From JBAZKV01 sp964443545 (GTDB lineage Bacteria > Margulisbacteria > WOR-1 > JAKLHX01 > JBAZKV01), in NCBI GenBank assembly GCA_964443545.1, contig CAYUCV010000044.1:1-8177 (forward strand): a stretch of 8,177 bases of DNA. The letters run 5' to 3'. Every line of letters begins with the position of its first letter. The first letter of the stretch is position 1. The position numbers and the translations under genes are program-made. This document shows positions 1-5,212 of this stretch, piece by piece. Below the pieces are notes generated by a model, which did not search any database, was not told the origin of the DNA, and was given only the letters and a program-made list of their open reading frames with translations.

Positions 1-2
1 CA

Positions 3-143
3 TTATATGAGTGCGTTCCTTTACTTCAATTGTGCCTTGAGTTGAGTTATATTGATCAAACATTTTATCAGGAGCTGTATTCATTGATGGAAGAGGTCAG
101 CAAGGCTTTATCTGGGTTGATAAGGTCGGTTAAGGAAATATAG
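3..143 (+). CDS. Four-helix-bundle protein (23S rRNA IVS family), 3' end only
   Basis: The gene enters from outside the window; only the last 46 codons are visible, ending in TAG. The tail reads LCLELSYIDQTFYQELY and then SLMEEVSKALSGLIRSVK. This is the typical last-helix pattern of the small S23/IVS-type four-helix-bundle proteins, with an aromatic/acidic 'YxELY' segment followed by 'SKxLxGLIRSxK'. Family members are about 115-125 residues and are found inside 23S rRNA intervening sequences or as free-standing genes. Their function is not established; RNA binding has been suggested. The gene converges on tmRNA across a repetitive junction. The assignment rests on the C-terminal third only. 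Confidence 0.7.
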   Translation, partial: LYECVPLLQLCLELSYIDQTFYQELYSLMEEVSKALSGLIRSVKEI

Positions 144-146
144 ATT

Positions 147-226
147 TAGAACATAGATCTTAGAGCTTAGAACTCAGGGTCCCTTCAACTATGTTCTGTG
201 ATCTATGATCTAAGCTCTATGCTCTC
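147..226. repeat. Inverted array of 7-bp TAGANCN units between convergent genes
   Basis: On the + strand, consecutive heptads TAGAACA, TAGATCT, TAGAGCT, TAGAACT run from 147 to 174. From 226 back to 185 the minus strand shows TAGAGCT, TAGATCA, TAGATCA, CAGAACA, TAGTTGA. The halves meet at the palindrome GGGTCCC (177-183). Because the units are similar, several hairpin registers are possible. The longest perfect match is 11 bp (161-171 with 209-219); another is 9 bp (148-156 with 189-197). The array fills the space between the stop of the four-helix-bundle gene and the 3' end of tmRNA, so it could end transcription in both directions, although no clear T-run follows it. Confidence 0.75.
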
Positions 227-231
227 AATTT

Positions 232-647
232 TGGAGCTGGCGGGAGTCGAACCCGCGTCCGAAAAGACAGAGACCCAAAGACCTACAAGCTTAGCCCTCT
301 ATTAATTTGTGTCGCCCGCATGATATAGCCAAGGACGGGGCCATCAGGCAGGCCAGCCTTCTGTTTAGATTCCCCTCGCCCGCCGCAGGCGCGCGGGCTC
401 GGGTATCCGGTATTATGACGTTCAAACCCGGACCTGCCGAAAAGTCCGGAGAACGGGCAGCCTAATTAATTAAGCTGCGGCGCCAACATGAGCGAATGAA
501 GGTGCGAAACCTTCAAACCACTGCACATTAGCCATTGCTTGTTTTACGTCAGCATTTATGACGCGCTGCCATTATTTACGAGGAAAGCAGCACCCTCGGC
601 TTGCACTCCGGGCCCCCAAACCTTTCCGTCGAGACCCTTACAGCCCC
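232..647 (-). ncRNA. ssrA: tmRNA (transfer-messenger RNA)
   Basis: Rescues ribosomes stalled on broken mRNAs: it enters the empty A site as an alanyl-tRNA mimic with SmpB and supplies a short frame encoding a degradation tag. The mature 5' end reads GGGGCTG, followed by the D-like segment ending CTCGACGG. The 3' end reads GCGGGTTCGACTCCCGC then CAGCTCC and discriminator A. The acceptor stem GGGGCTG/CAGCTCC carries the G3-U pair that defines alanine identity. CCA is not encoded (AAA follows), so it must be added enzymatically. Length is about 416 nt, a one-piece form of slightly above usual length. GC-rich pseudoknot segments lie at 320-460. The gene lies downstream of smpB and two small unknown genes on the same strand. 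I see no convincing own promoter in the 64 bases upstream, so co-transcription with the block and RNase P processing is plausible. Confidence 0.95.
470..532 (-). other. tmRNA tag reading frame (20 codons plus stop)
   Basis: Reading the tmRNA from a GCT resume codon (532-530) gives ANVQWFEGFAPSFAHVGAAA and then TAA. The opening Ala-Asn and closing Ala-Ala-Ala fit proteolysis tags, which usually begin AN/AG and end in (L/V)AA. This tag is about twice the length of the 10-residue E. coli type. A 7-bp stem with a 5-nt loop (497-515; arms TGAAGGT and ACCTTCA on the RNA strand) lies within the frame. The resume codon is inferred from the conserved start and end, because the other frames end in non-degron residues. 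Confidence 0.72.
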
Positions 648-655
648 TCGACTCT

Positions 656-700
656 CCTTCGACTTACTCACTCCGTTCGTTCGCTCAGGATCGCTCGGGG
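656..700 (-). repeat. Dispersed GC-rich repeat, copy 1, in the ssrA leader
   Basis: On the minus strand this begins CCCCGAGCGATCCTGAGCGA and ends GTCGAAGG. It shares CCTGAGCGA and GTCGAAGG with the copy at 8142-8177 in the same relative orientation, but has a longer and more diverged middle. It fills most of the space between the stop of the 152-aa gene (712) and the mature tmRNA 5' end (647). A small GGGGT/ACCCC palindrome sits at its upstream edge (697-708). Confidence 0.65.
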
Positions 701-711
701 TAAACCCCCTA

Positions 712-1170
712 TTAGCACAGATGAACACCTTTAATTTCTTGATCCAATATGGACAGGAAGCTCTTTACCTGGTCCTCGGAAAGTTCGTGTTCAAGGATAT
801 CCGCCAGGCCCTGCCAGGCCTGCGCCTCTTCCATCAGGTCCTTGTTGCTTTTTATCTTATCAAGTTCATCTTCTATCTCTTTTTGCAGCTTTCTGTTCGC
901 TTCTTCCATGGCGGCCTGCGGCTCGGAAAGCCCGGTCTCTTTTATGGCCTTTTGAATGACCTCGTCAAAAGAGATCTCCCTTTCCTTTGCGTCCTGAGCA
1001 AGCGCTGCCATCCTTACCGCAAGGCCCTGCGAATCCATCTGAAAAGGCTCTCTTGAGACGCCGGCCCTTTCCGGGGCCTTGGACTTGGCCGCCTCGCTAG
1101 TCTGCTCGGTCTTCTTTGGCTGGTTAGGCGGGACTATCGGCGCCGGTATCGAACCTGGTATTTTTACCAT
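712..1170 (-). CDS. Hypothetical 152-aa helical protein between smpB and ssrA
   Basis: I do not recognise a family. The start is ATG preceded by AAGGGG with a 5-nt spacer, 12 nt after the previous gene's stop. The first ~45 residues are rich in Pro, Lys, Ala and Ser and look disordered (MVKIPGSIPAPIVPPNQPKK). Residues ~46-148 are predicted by eye to be mostly helical and highly charged, with a coiled-coil-like stretch around 85-115 rich in Glu, Lys and Leu. There is no signal peptide or membrane segment, so it is probably cytoplasmic. It lies in one direction with smpB upstream and tmRNA 64 nt downstream, which invites but does not prove a role connected with ribosome rescue. An overlapping plus-strand frame of similar length exists, but the ribosome-binding site and composition favour this strand. 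Confidence 0.7.
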   Translation of the reverse strand: MVKIPGSIPAPIVPPNQPKKTEQTSEAAKSKAPERAGVSREPFQMDSQGLAVRMAALAQDAKEREISFDEVIQKAIKETGLSEPQAAMEEANRKLQKEIEDELDKIKSNKDLMEEAQAWQGLADILEHELSEDQVKSFLSILDQEIKGVHLC

Positions 1171-1182
1171 GTTATCCCCTTC

Positions 1183-1368
1183 CTATTTAAGGCTGTCTTT
1201 GTTCTGAGCCAGAAGTTTGGCAAGTTTAATGGCATGATAGCTGGAAAATCCCGGGAACTGCCGGTTTATTTCCTGCTCGGCCGCTTTAACCACATCAAGC
1301 ATGGTTTTCTGGTTTTTGGCCCCTTGTTTTTGAGACGATTGTTTTCCTATTTTAGCCACGCCTGTCAA
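1183..1368 (-). CDS. Hypothetical small basic protein coupled to smpB
   Basis: A small gene overlapping the 3' end of smpB. Two starts are possible. TTG at 1368 lies 7 nt after a GGGGAGG ribosome-binding site and gives 61 aa. GTG at 1359 overlaps the last bases of smpB (GTGGCTAA) and gives 58 aa beginning MAKIGKQSSQ. The N-terminal third is rich in Lys, Gln and Ser; the rest looks like two short helices (MLDVVKAAEQEINRQF and then YHAIKLAKLLAQ). No family is recognised. The overlap implies translational coupling to smpB, and the next gene starts 12 nt after its TAG. No cysteines or membrane segments are present. Confidence 0.65.
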   Translation of the reverse strand: MTGVAKIGKQSSQKQGAKNQKTMLDVVKAAEQEINRQFPGFSSYHAIKLAKLLAQNKDSLK

Positions 1369-1813
1369 CGAGTTCCCTCCCCATTTCCCTGTCAAGGTCC
1401 TTCTTCTTTATGACCTCTTTCTTATCGAACAGTTTTTTGCCTTTTCCCACCCCAAGCTCCACTTTTGCAAAATTCCCCGAAAAGTACATTTTTAAAGGCA
1501 CTATCGCCAGTCGCTTTTCAAAATATCTGGCGGACAGTTTCTTTATTTCCGGCTTAGAAAGGAGGAGCTTTCTCTGCCGCAGAGGGTCCGCCTCATCAGC
1601 CCCGGAAAATTTGTACGGGGTTATGTGCATCCCAAAGACCCAGAGCTCCTCTTTTTCTGGCCTGACAAAGCTTTCTTTTAAGCTTACCCTGCCTGCCCTT
1701 ACTGATTTTACCTCGCCGCCCTTTAGCACTATCCCGGCCTCGTACTTTTCCAGGATATTAAGATCATAATAGGCCTTGCGGTTTTCCGCAACTGTTTTAT
1801 GATACTTTGGCAT
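1352..1813 (-). CDS. smpB: SsrA-binding protein SmpB
   Basis: Binds the tRNA-like domain of tmRNA and delivers it to stalled ribosomes, where its C-terminal tail reads the empty mRNA channel. The product is 153 aa, normal for the family. Hallmarks are AENRKAYYDLNI (9-20), YEAGIVLKGGEVKSVRAGRV (24-43), the HITPY segment (63-67), RQRKLLLSKPEI (79-90) and the basic end GVGKGKKLFDKKEVIKKKD. The start is set at MPKYHKT, the normal family beginning; an upstream TTG in frame would add seven non-family residues. A weak AAGGTG lies 10 nt upstream. The gene follows plsC by 17 nt and overlaps the next small gene. Finding it just upstream of ssrA supports both assignments. Confidence 0.96.
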   Translation of the reverse strand: MPKYHKTVAENRKAYYDLNILEKYEAGIVLKGGEVKSVRAGRVSLKESFVRPEKEELWVFGMHITPYKFSGADEADPLRQRKLLLSKPEIKKLSARYFEKRLAIVPLKMYFSGNFAKVELGVGKGKKLFDKKEVIKKKDLDREMGRELVDRRG

Positions 1814-1816
1814 TGT

Positions 1817-1825
1817 ATTATAACA
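1817..1825 (-). promoter_or_regulatory. Possible extended -10 element before smpB
   Basis: On the minus strand the sequence TGTTATAAT is a perfect extended -10 (TGnTATAAT), 3 nt before the smpB ATG. The surrounding GTGTTATAATACA is identical to the block before pyrE. A TTGACA occurs only 6 nt upstream of it, too close to act as the -35. Transcription from this site would start at or just inside the start codon, so the element may be fortuitous, or may serve the downstream genes and tmRNA. Confidence 0.4.
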
Positions 1826-1830
1826 CCTTG

Positions 1831-2526
1831 TCAAAGGGCCATCAAGGAAATGATGGTCTGCCTTATGGACTCGTTCTCAAGGTCCTGCGAGGCTTCTATT
1901 GGAGCGCCGATATTGATGCGCACGGTACTGGGCCTGATCATATAACTTCCTTTTTTTTGAATATCAAAACTTCCCGTGATCCCTATCGGAACTATCTTTG
2001 CCTTGTTCTGCAGGGCAAGGAACAGGCTTCCTTTTTTGAACTCCCCGACTTTTCCGTCCCGGCTCCTGGTGCCTTCCGGAAAGACCATGAAGATATCCCC
2101 TCTGGAAACTCTTTTTGAGGCCGTTATCAGGGTCCTCATCGCTGCTCTGGGGTCCTTTCTGTCAACTGCGATATCTCCTCTTTTACCCATGTACCAGCCC
2201 ATGATGGGGACTTTGAAAAGTTCTTTTTTTACTATAAAGCTGAACGGCTTTTTTATGGAAGCCATAAGGCAGGGTATGTCAAAATTGCTCTGGTGGTTGG
2301 CCACATAAACTTTGGGGCCCGAAAACTCCAGGTTCTGCAGTCCTTTTATTTCCACCTTTATCCCGCACAGGCGCAGAAAGAACCCCGCCCAGACCACCGA
2401 ATTTTTCCAGTAGATGGTGTTCTTGTCCGCTCCAAGGCGGTCCTGTATTATCGCAGAAAGGGTCCAGTAGAACACTCCCATCAGGGCAGCAAAATAAGCC
2501 CAGAGCGTTTTGATCAGTGTTGCCAT
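1831..2526 (-). CDS. plsC: 1-acyl-sn-glycerol-3-phosphate acyltransferase
   Basis: Transfers an acyl chain to the 2-position of lysophosphatidic acid to give phosphatidic acid, the second acylation of phospholipid synthesis, at the inner face of the membrane. The product is 231 aa, the usual size. It has a hydrophobic N-terminal segment (about 7-27), the catalytic H-x4-D motif NHQSNFD (77-83), the substrate-binding FPEGTRS (149-155) and the late VPIGITGS (179-186). The ATG at 2526 fits the family start; no strong ribosome-binding site is present. A promoter candidate lies directly upstream, making plsC the likely first gene of the plsC-smpB-orf-orf-ssrA block. The divergent neighbour is a small cysteine-rich gene. 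Confidence 0.93.
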   Translation of the reverse strand: MATLIKTLWAYFAALMGVFYWTLSAIIQDRLGADKNTIYWKNSVVWAGFFLRLCGIKVEIKGLQNLEFSGPKVYVANHQSNFDIPCLMASIKKPFSFIVKKELFKVPIMGWYMGKRGDIAVDRKDPRAAMRTLITASKRVSRGDIFMVFPEGTRSRDGKVGEFKKGSLFLALQNKAKIVPIGITGSFDIQKKGSYMIRPSTVRINIGAPIEASQDLENESIRQTIISLMAL

Positions 2527-2535
2527 GGCTATACA

Positions 2536-2564
2536 AATATATCATAAAGAGTGAAATTATTGAA
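2536..2564 (-). promoter_or_regulatory. Promoter candidate for plsC
   Basis: On the minus strand, TTCAAT (2564-2559) and TATATT (2541-2536) are separated by 17 bp. The predicted start of transcription falls only about 2-3 nt before the ATG at 2526, which would make a nearly leaderless message. This agrees with the lack of a Shine-Dalgarno sequence. Confidence 0.45.
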
Positions 2565-2591
2565 TTGCACAGCGATATATAGTTTGAAGGC

Positions 2592-2864
2592 ATGGAAATA
2601 AAAGCGGTAGAAAAAGACAGGGAAGTAAGCGGCGCCGGCATTAGGAACAAAGAGCCGCAGGCAAAAAGTTCACTGGCCAAAAAGTGCAAATACCTTGCAG
2701 ATACCGATTGCGTGGCGCCCTCGGCCTGGTTCGAGATCTGCAAGACCTGTCCCTATGGCTATATCTATTGTTTCGGAGCCGTTGTAAAGAACCTCTACCA
2801 GAAAACCGTAGGCCTTGCAATAAATATATTGCTGAGGGACCGGGACATCAATCGCATTCAATAA
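2592..2864 (+). CDS. Hypothetical 90-aa cysteine-rich protein
   Basis: I do not recognise a family. The N-terminal ~30 residues are polar and charged. The centre holds five cysteines at 32, 40, 50, 53 and 60 (C-x7-C-x9-C-x2-C-x6-C), including KTCPYGYIYC, with several aromatic residues, which suggests a metal site (zinc or iron-sulphur). Residues ~61-80 are mildly hydrophobic (GAVVKNLYQKTVGLAINILL) and could be an amphipathic helix. Codon use resembles that of neighbouring genes. AAGG stands only 1 nt before the ATG, so the ribosome-binding site is poor. The gene diverges from plsC (65 nt apart) and its last 17 bases overlap the 3' end of the convergent ATPase gene. It is probably real, but a chance frame cannot be excluded. 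Confidence 0.6.
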   Translation: MEIKAVEKDREVSGAGIRNKEPQAKSSLAKKCKYLADTDCVAPSAWFEICKTCPYGYIYCFGAVVKNLYQKTVGLAINILLRDRDINRIQ

Positions 2865-3933
2865 CGCGGAGCACTTCTTCCTTTGTCGTGATGCCATCAC
2901 AGGCCTTTTTAATCCCGTCCTCCATCATCGTGCGGCCGGCGCACATCCCGGCTATTTCTTCGGGGCGGGCGCCTTTGCAGATCACCTGCCTTGCCTTTTC
3001 GTCCACTTCCAGGAGTTCAAATATAGAAGTCCTGCCCTTGTAGCCGGAATAGGAACACCCGGGGCACGGAGGGCACTTTTTCCTGACAAGGCGCTGCGAC
3101 AAGACCGCGGTCATCGAAGAAGCGGCCAGATAAGGCTCGACACCCATATCTATTAGCCTCTGAGCGGCAGCGAACGCGGTTTTTGTATGGAGTGTGGCAA
3201 GGACAAGATGCCCCGTCAGCGAAGCAGTCACGGCTATCCTTGCGGTCTCTTCGTCCCTGATCTCGCCGATCATTATGATATCCGGGTCCTGCCGCAGTAT
3301 GGAGCGGAGCCCTTTGGAAAAAGTTAGTCCGGTCTTCTCGTTGACAAGGACCTGGGTAATGCCGGAGAGACGGTATTCCACGGGGTCTTCTATTGTGGTT
3401 ATGTTCTTTTCGCAGGAATTGAGCTTGTCCAGCGCCGCATAAAGCGTGGTGGTCTTGCCGCAGCCGGTCGGGCCCGTCACAAGAATAAGCCCGTTAGGCC
3501 TTTTGATGAGGCGCAAAAATCTGACCAGGCAGTCTTTGTCCATTCCCAGCTCTTCGAGCGAAAGCGCTGTTGTGCGCGGATCAAGAAGCCGTACCACCGC
3601 TTTTTCGCCAAGGACCGTGGGCAGGGTGGAAACCCTTATATCGACATCCTTGCCGTCAATTTTTAGGCGCGACCTTCCGTCCTGCGGCAGACGCGTCTGT
3701 CCGATGTCAAGATCAACAAGGACCTTTATCCTGGCAATAAGGGACGCCACCATCGAGCGGTGGACCGTAAGCGCCTCGCTCAGCATCCCGTCTATCCTGT
3801 ACCTTATCTTGAGCAGGCTGTCCTGCGGCTCAAAATGGATATCTGAAGCCCTTTTTTTTACCGCTTTTTCCAGGACATCATCTATCAGCGCCGCGGCGCC
3901 GTTCAATGCCGGTGCTTTTATGATTTGCTCCAT
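2848..3933 (-). CDS. GspE/PilB-family secretion or pilus ATPase, short form
   Basis: A hexameric motor ATPase of the type II secretion/type IV pilus superfamily. Visible parts in order: N2 domain with KRASDIHFEPQ (27-37) and IRYRIDG (43-49); Walker A GPTGCGKT (154-161); Asp box TIEDPVEY (180-187); Walker B IIMIGEIRDEETA (219-231); His box TGHLVLATLHT (240-250). The product is 361 aa against about 550 for full-length GspE/PilB, because the N1/MshEN domain is absent. The metal-binding region is collapsed to C287-x2-C290-x2-C293 before SGYKGRTSIFELL. The start is ATG 3933, with an alternative TTG one codon earlier. The 91-aa gene upstream overlaps it. No other pilus or secretion gene is visible, so the system it drives is unknown. 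Confidence 0.9.
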   Translation of the reverse strand: MEQIIKAPALNGAAALIDDVLEKAVKKRASDIHFEPQDSLLKIRYRIDGMLSEALTVHRSMVASLIARIKVLVDLDIGQTRLPQDGRSRLKIDGKDVDIRVSTLPTVLGEKAVVRLLDPRTTALSLEELGMDKDCLVRFLRLIKRPNGLILVTGPTGCGKTTTLYAALDKLNSCEKNITTIEDPVEYRLSGITQVLVNEKTGLTFSKGLRSILRQDPDIIMIGEIRDEETARIAVTASLTGHLVLATLHTKTAFAAAQRLIDMGVEPYLAASSMTAVLSQRLVRKKCPPCPGCSYSGYKGRTSIFELLEVDEKARQVICKGARPEEIAGMCAGRTMMEDGIKKACDGITTKEEVLRVIECD

Positions 3934-4153
3934 CAAAATAAAATCCTAAGAGGGCGTAAACATATCCGTTCTGGACCCGAAGACCGTTGAACCTGACCCC
4001 TCTTTCCCTGCAGATCTCCATAAAAAGGTCAAAGACATAGTTATCCCCTCTTTCTTCAACAAACCTTTTGTAGGAGAGCTCCGTGAATACCGGGACTTTG
4101 TAAAGATGGAAACCCCTGTCGGAAAGTTCCGGGCTGATGCAGCTTGCTATCAT
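3878..4153 (-). CDS. Hypothetical 91-aa protein upstream of the ATPase
   Basis: I do not recognise a family. ATG 4153 follows a strong GGGAGGTGA ribosome-binding site, the best in the window, so translation is likely. The sequence looks globular and soluble: MIASCISPELSDRGFHLYKV, then a YKRFVEERGDNYVFDLFMEI helix and a strand-like RVQNGYVYALLGFYFD. Its last 18 codons overlap the start of the ATPase gene in another frame, by 56 nt. Residues after ~73 are basic and low in character, as if the protein proper ends near the ATPase start. It could replace a regulatory N-terminal domain missing from that ATPase, but there is no motif evidence for this. Confidence 0.6.
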   Translation of the reverse strand: MIASCISPELSDRGFHLYKVPVFTELSYKRFVEERGDNYVFDLFMEICRERGVRFNGLRVQNGYVYALLGFYFDGANHKSTGIERRRGADR

Positions 4154-4246
4154 GATTTCACCTCCCGAAAGTATGAATAGCAATTTTGGCGCCAGGCCTC
4201 AGGGACGAGGACACAGGGTTTAGTGTGCGGGATTTTTCAACACTCT

Positions 4247-5095
4247 CTACAATGGGATGGCTTTTTGTGCGGCCTTCATCATAACCTCAACAGGAGCTTC
4301 TGAGCCCGTAAAAAGCTTAAAGGAAGCGGCCCCCTGCCGCACCAGCATGCCGAGTCCCGTTACCGCAGCAGCTCCTTTAGCCCTGGCCTTTTTAACCAGG
4401 AGCGTCTGGGACGGGTTATAGACCAGGTCATAGACAGTCTGGCGGGGGGAAAACACCACTCCTTCCGGGGCTGGGCAGGCTTCTTCCTGAGGGAACATGC
4501 CCACGGGAGTGGAGTTAATTATGATATCAACTTTGCCAAACAGTTCTTCCAGTTCTGTTGAAGATGTTACGGAGCTGACAGAGGTCATGGATGTCCCGCT
4601 GAGCTCATTTGTCAGTTTCTGCGCCTTCTGCGTCTCAACATCATGGATGAAGACCGCTCCGCAGGCGCTGCGGCAAAGCCCCGCGCAGACCGCTCTTGCG
4701 CCGCCGCCGGCCCCCAGCACAAGGACCATTTTTCCGTCCGGGTTTGCGCCGGCATCATTTTTAAGCGAATCCAGAAAGCCGGTCATGTCGGTGTTGGAGC
4801 CCAGCAGTTTGCCGCTTTTGTTGACAACAGTGTTGACGGCCCCTATCAGCCGTGCCTCTTCGTCTGTCCCGTCAAGGAACTTGATGATTTTTTCCTTGTA
4901 AGGCACCGTAATATTGGCGCCTGCAACATCGGGAAGTCTTAGGCTTTCCACAGCCTTTTTCAGGTCTTCTTCCTTTACCTGCCTCGCAAGGTATTCAAAG
5001 TCCAGCCCCAGTTTTTTGTATGCGGCGTTGTGCATCTGCGGCGAGATGCTGTGCTCAACCGGATTCCCAATGAGATAGACGAATTTTGTTGGCAT
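4247..5095 (-). CDS. aroE: Shikimate dehydrogenase
   Basis: Reduces 3-dehydroshikimate to shikimate in aromatic amino acid synthesis (cytoplasm). The product is 282 aa. Substrate residues are visible: S16-x-S18 in EHSISPQMHN, K67 in NITVPYK, N86 in GAVNTV, D103 in GSNTDMTGF, and Q254 in LVRQGA. The dinucleotide loop is GAGGGARA (128-135). The residues after the second strand read HDVETQKA rather than the NADPH-type NRTxxKA, so NAD(H) preference is likely. The start is set at MPTKFVYLIGNP; a longer in-frame ATG would add 12 residues that lie across the promoter. The gene diverges from pyrE. The next gene on the same strand starts 93 nt beyond the stop. Confidence 0.95.
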   Translation of the reverse strand: MPTKFVYLIGNPVEHSISPQMHNAAYKKLGLDFEYLARQVKEEDLKKAVESLRLPDVAGANITVPYKEKIIKFLDGTDEEARLIGAVNTVVNKSGKLLGSNTDMTGFLDSLKNDAGANPDGKMVLVLGAGGGARAVCAGLCRSACGAVFIHDVETQKAQKLTNELSGTSMTSVSSVTSSTELEELFGKVDIIINSTPVGMFPQEEACPAPEGVVFSPRQTVYDLVYNPSQTLLVKKARAKGAAAVTGLGMLVRQGAASFKLFTGSEAPVEVMMKAAQKAIPL

Positions 5096-5104
5096 GCTAG
5101 GGAA

Positions 5105-5113
5105 ATTATAGCA
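5105..5113 (-). promoter_or_regulatory. Extended -10 promoter of aroE
   Basis: On the minus strand TGCTATAAT is a perfect extended -10, ending 9 nt before the aroE ATG (5095). The predicted transcript start is 2-3 nt before the ATG, and no Shine-Dalgarno sequence is present. No good -35 is seen; the expected place falls in the repeat arm. Confidence 0.6.
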
Positions 5114-5114
5114 T

Positions 5115-5199
5115 AACCCCCTCTTAATCACCCCCTTGTCAGGGGGAAAAAATTGAGTTCCCCTCGCCCTGACAAGGGAGAGGGGTTAGGGGAGAGGGT
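5115..5199. repeat. Inverted pair of GC-rich repeats between aroE and pyrE
   Basis: CCCTTGTCAGGG (5133-5144) and CCCTGACAAGGG (5168-5179) form a perfect 12-bp inverted repeat. The arms extend imperfectly outward: AACCCC at 5115-5120 against GGGGTT at 5182-5187. The right arm begins CCCCTCGCCCTGA, nearly the same as the head of the repeat at 8142, so these look like members of one dispersed family. The region fills the space between two divergent promoters and could form a cruciform, or a hairpin in readthrough RNA. Confidence 0.75.
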
Positions 5200-5203
5200 T
5201 TAG

Positions 5204-5212
5204 TGTTATAAT
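5204..5212 (+). promoter_or_regulatory. Extended -10 promoter of pyrE
   Basis: TGTTATAAT is a perfect extended -10, ending 8 nt before the pyrE ATG (5221). The predicted transcript start is 1-2 nt before the ATG, giving a leaderless or nearly leaderless message. No Shine-Dalgarno sequence is seen. The 13-base context GTGTTATAATACA is repeated before smpB. Confidence 0.6.

Noticed and set aside
601..1056. Plus-strand open frame of 151 codons over the tmRNA 5' end and the 152-aa gene
   Set aside because: It begins inside tmRNA, has no ribosome-binding site and has shadow-like composition (rich in Leu/Phe). The minus-strand frame has a clear ribosome-binding site and operon spacing.
1826..1845. 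TTGACA before smpB as a -35 box
   Set aside because: It lies only 6 nt upstream of TATAAT, too close for sigma-70-type spacing.
2279..2900. Minus-strand frames (154 and 76 codons) opposite the cysteine-rich gene and running into plsC
   Set aside because: They overlap plsC or the ATPase in the wrong frame and span a promoter region; no family resemblance.
3851..3858. A run of eight A on the minus strand in the ATPase as a programmed frameshift site
   Set aside because: The ATPase frame is continuous and normal on both sides, so no shift is needed.
3194..3949. Two plus-strand open frames opposite the ATPase
   Set aside because: Ser/Arg/Thr-rich translations typical of the reverse complement of a GC-rich gene; the minus strand carries full Walker motifs.
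4497..4942. Plus-strand frames of 134 and 99 codons opposite aroE
   Set aside because: Shadows of aroE, which has all its catalytic residues on the minus strand.
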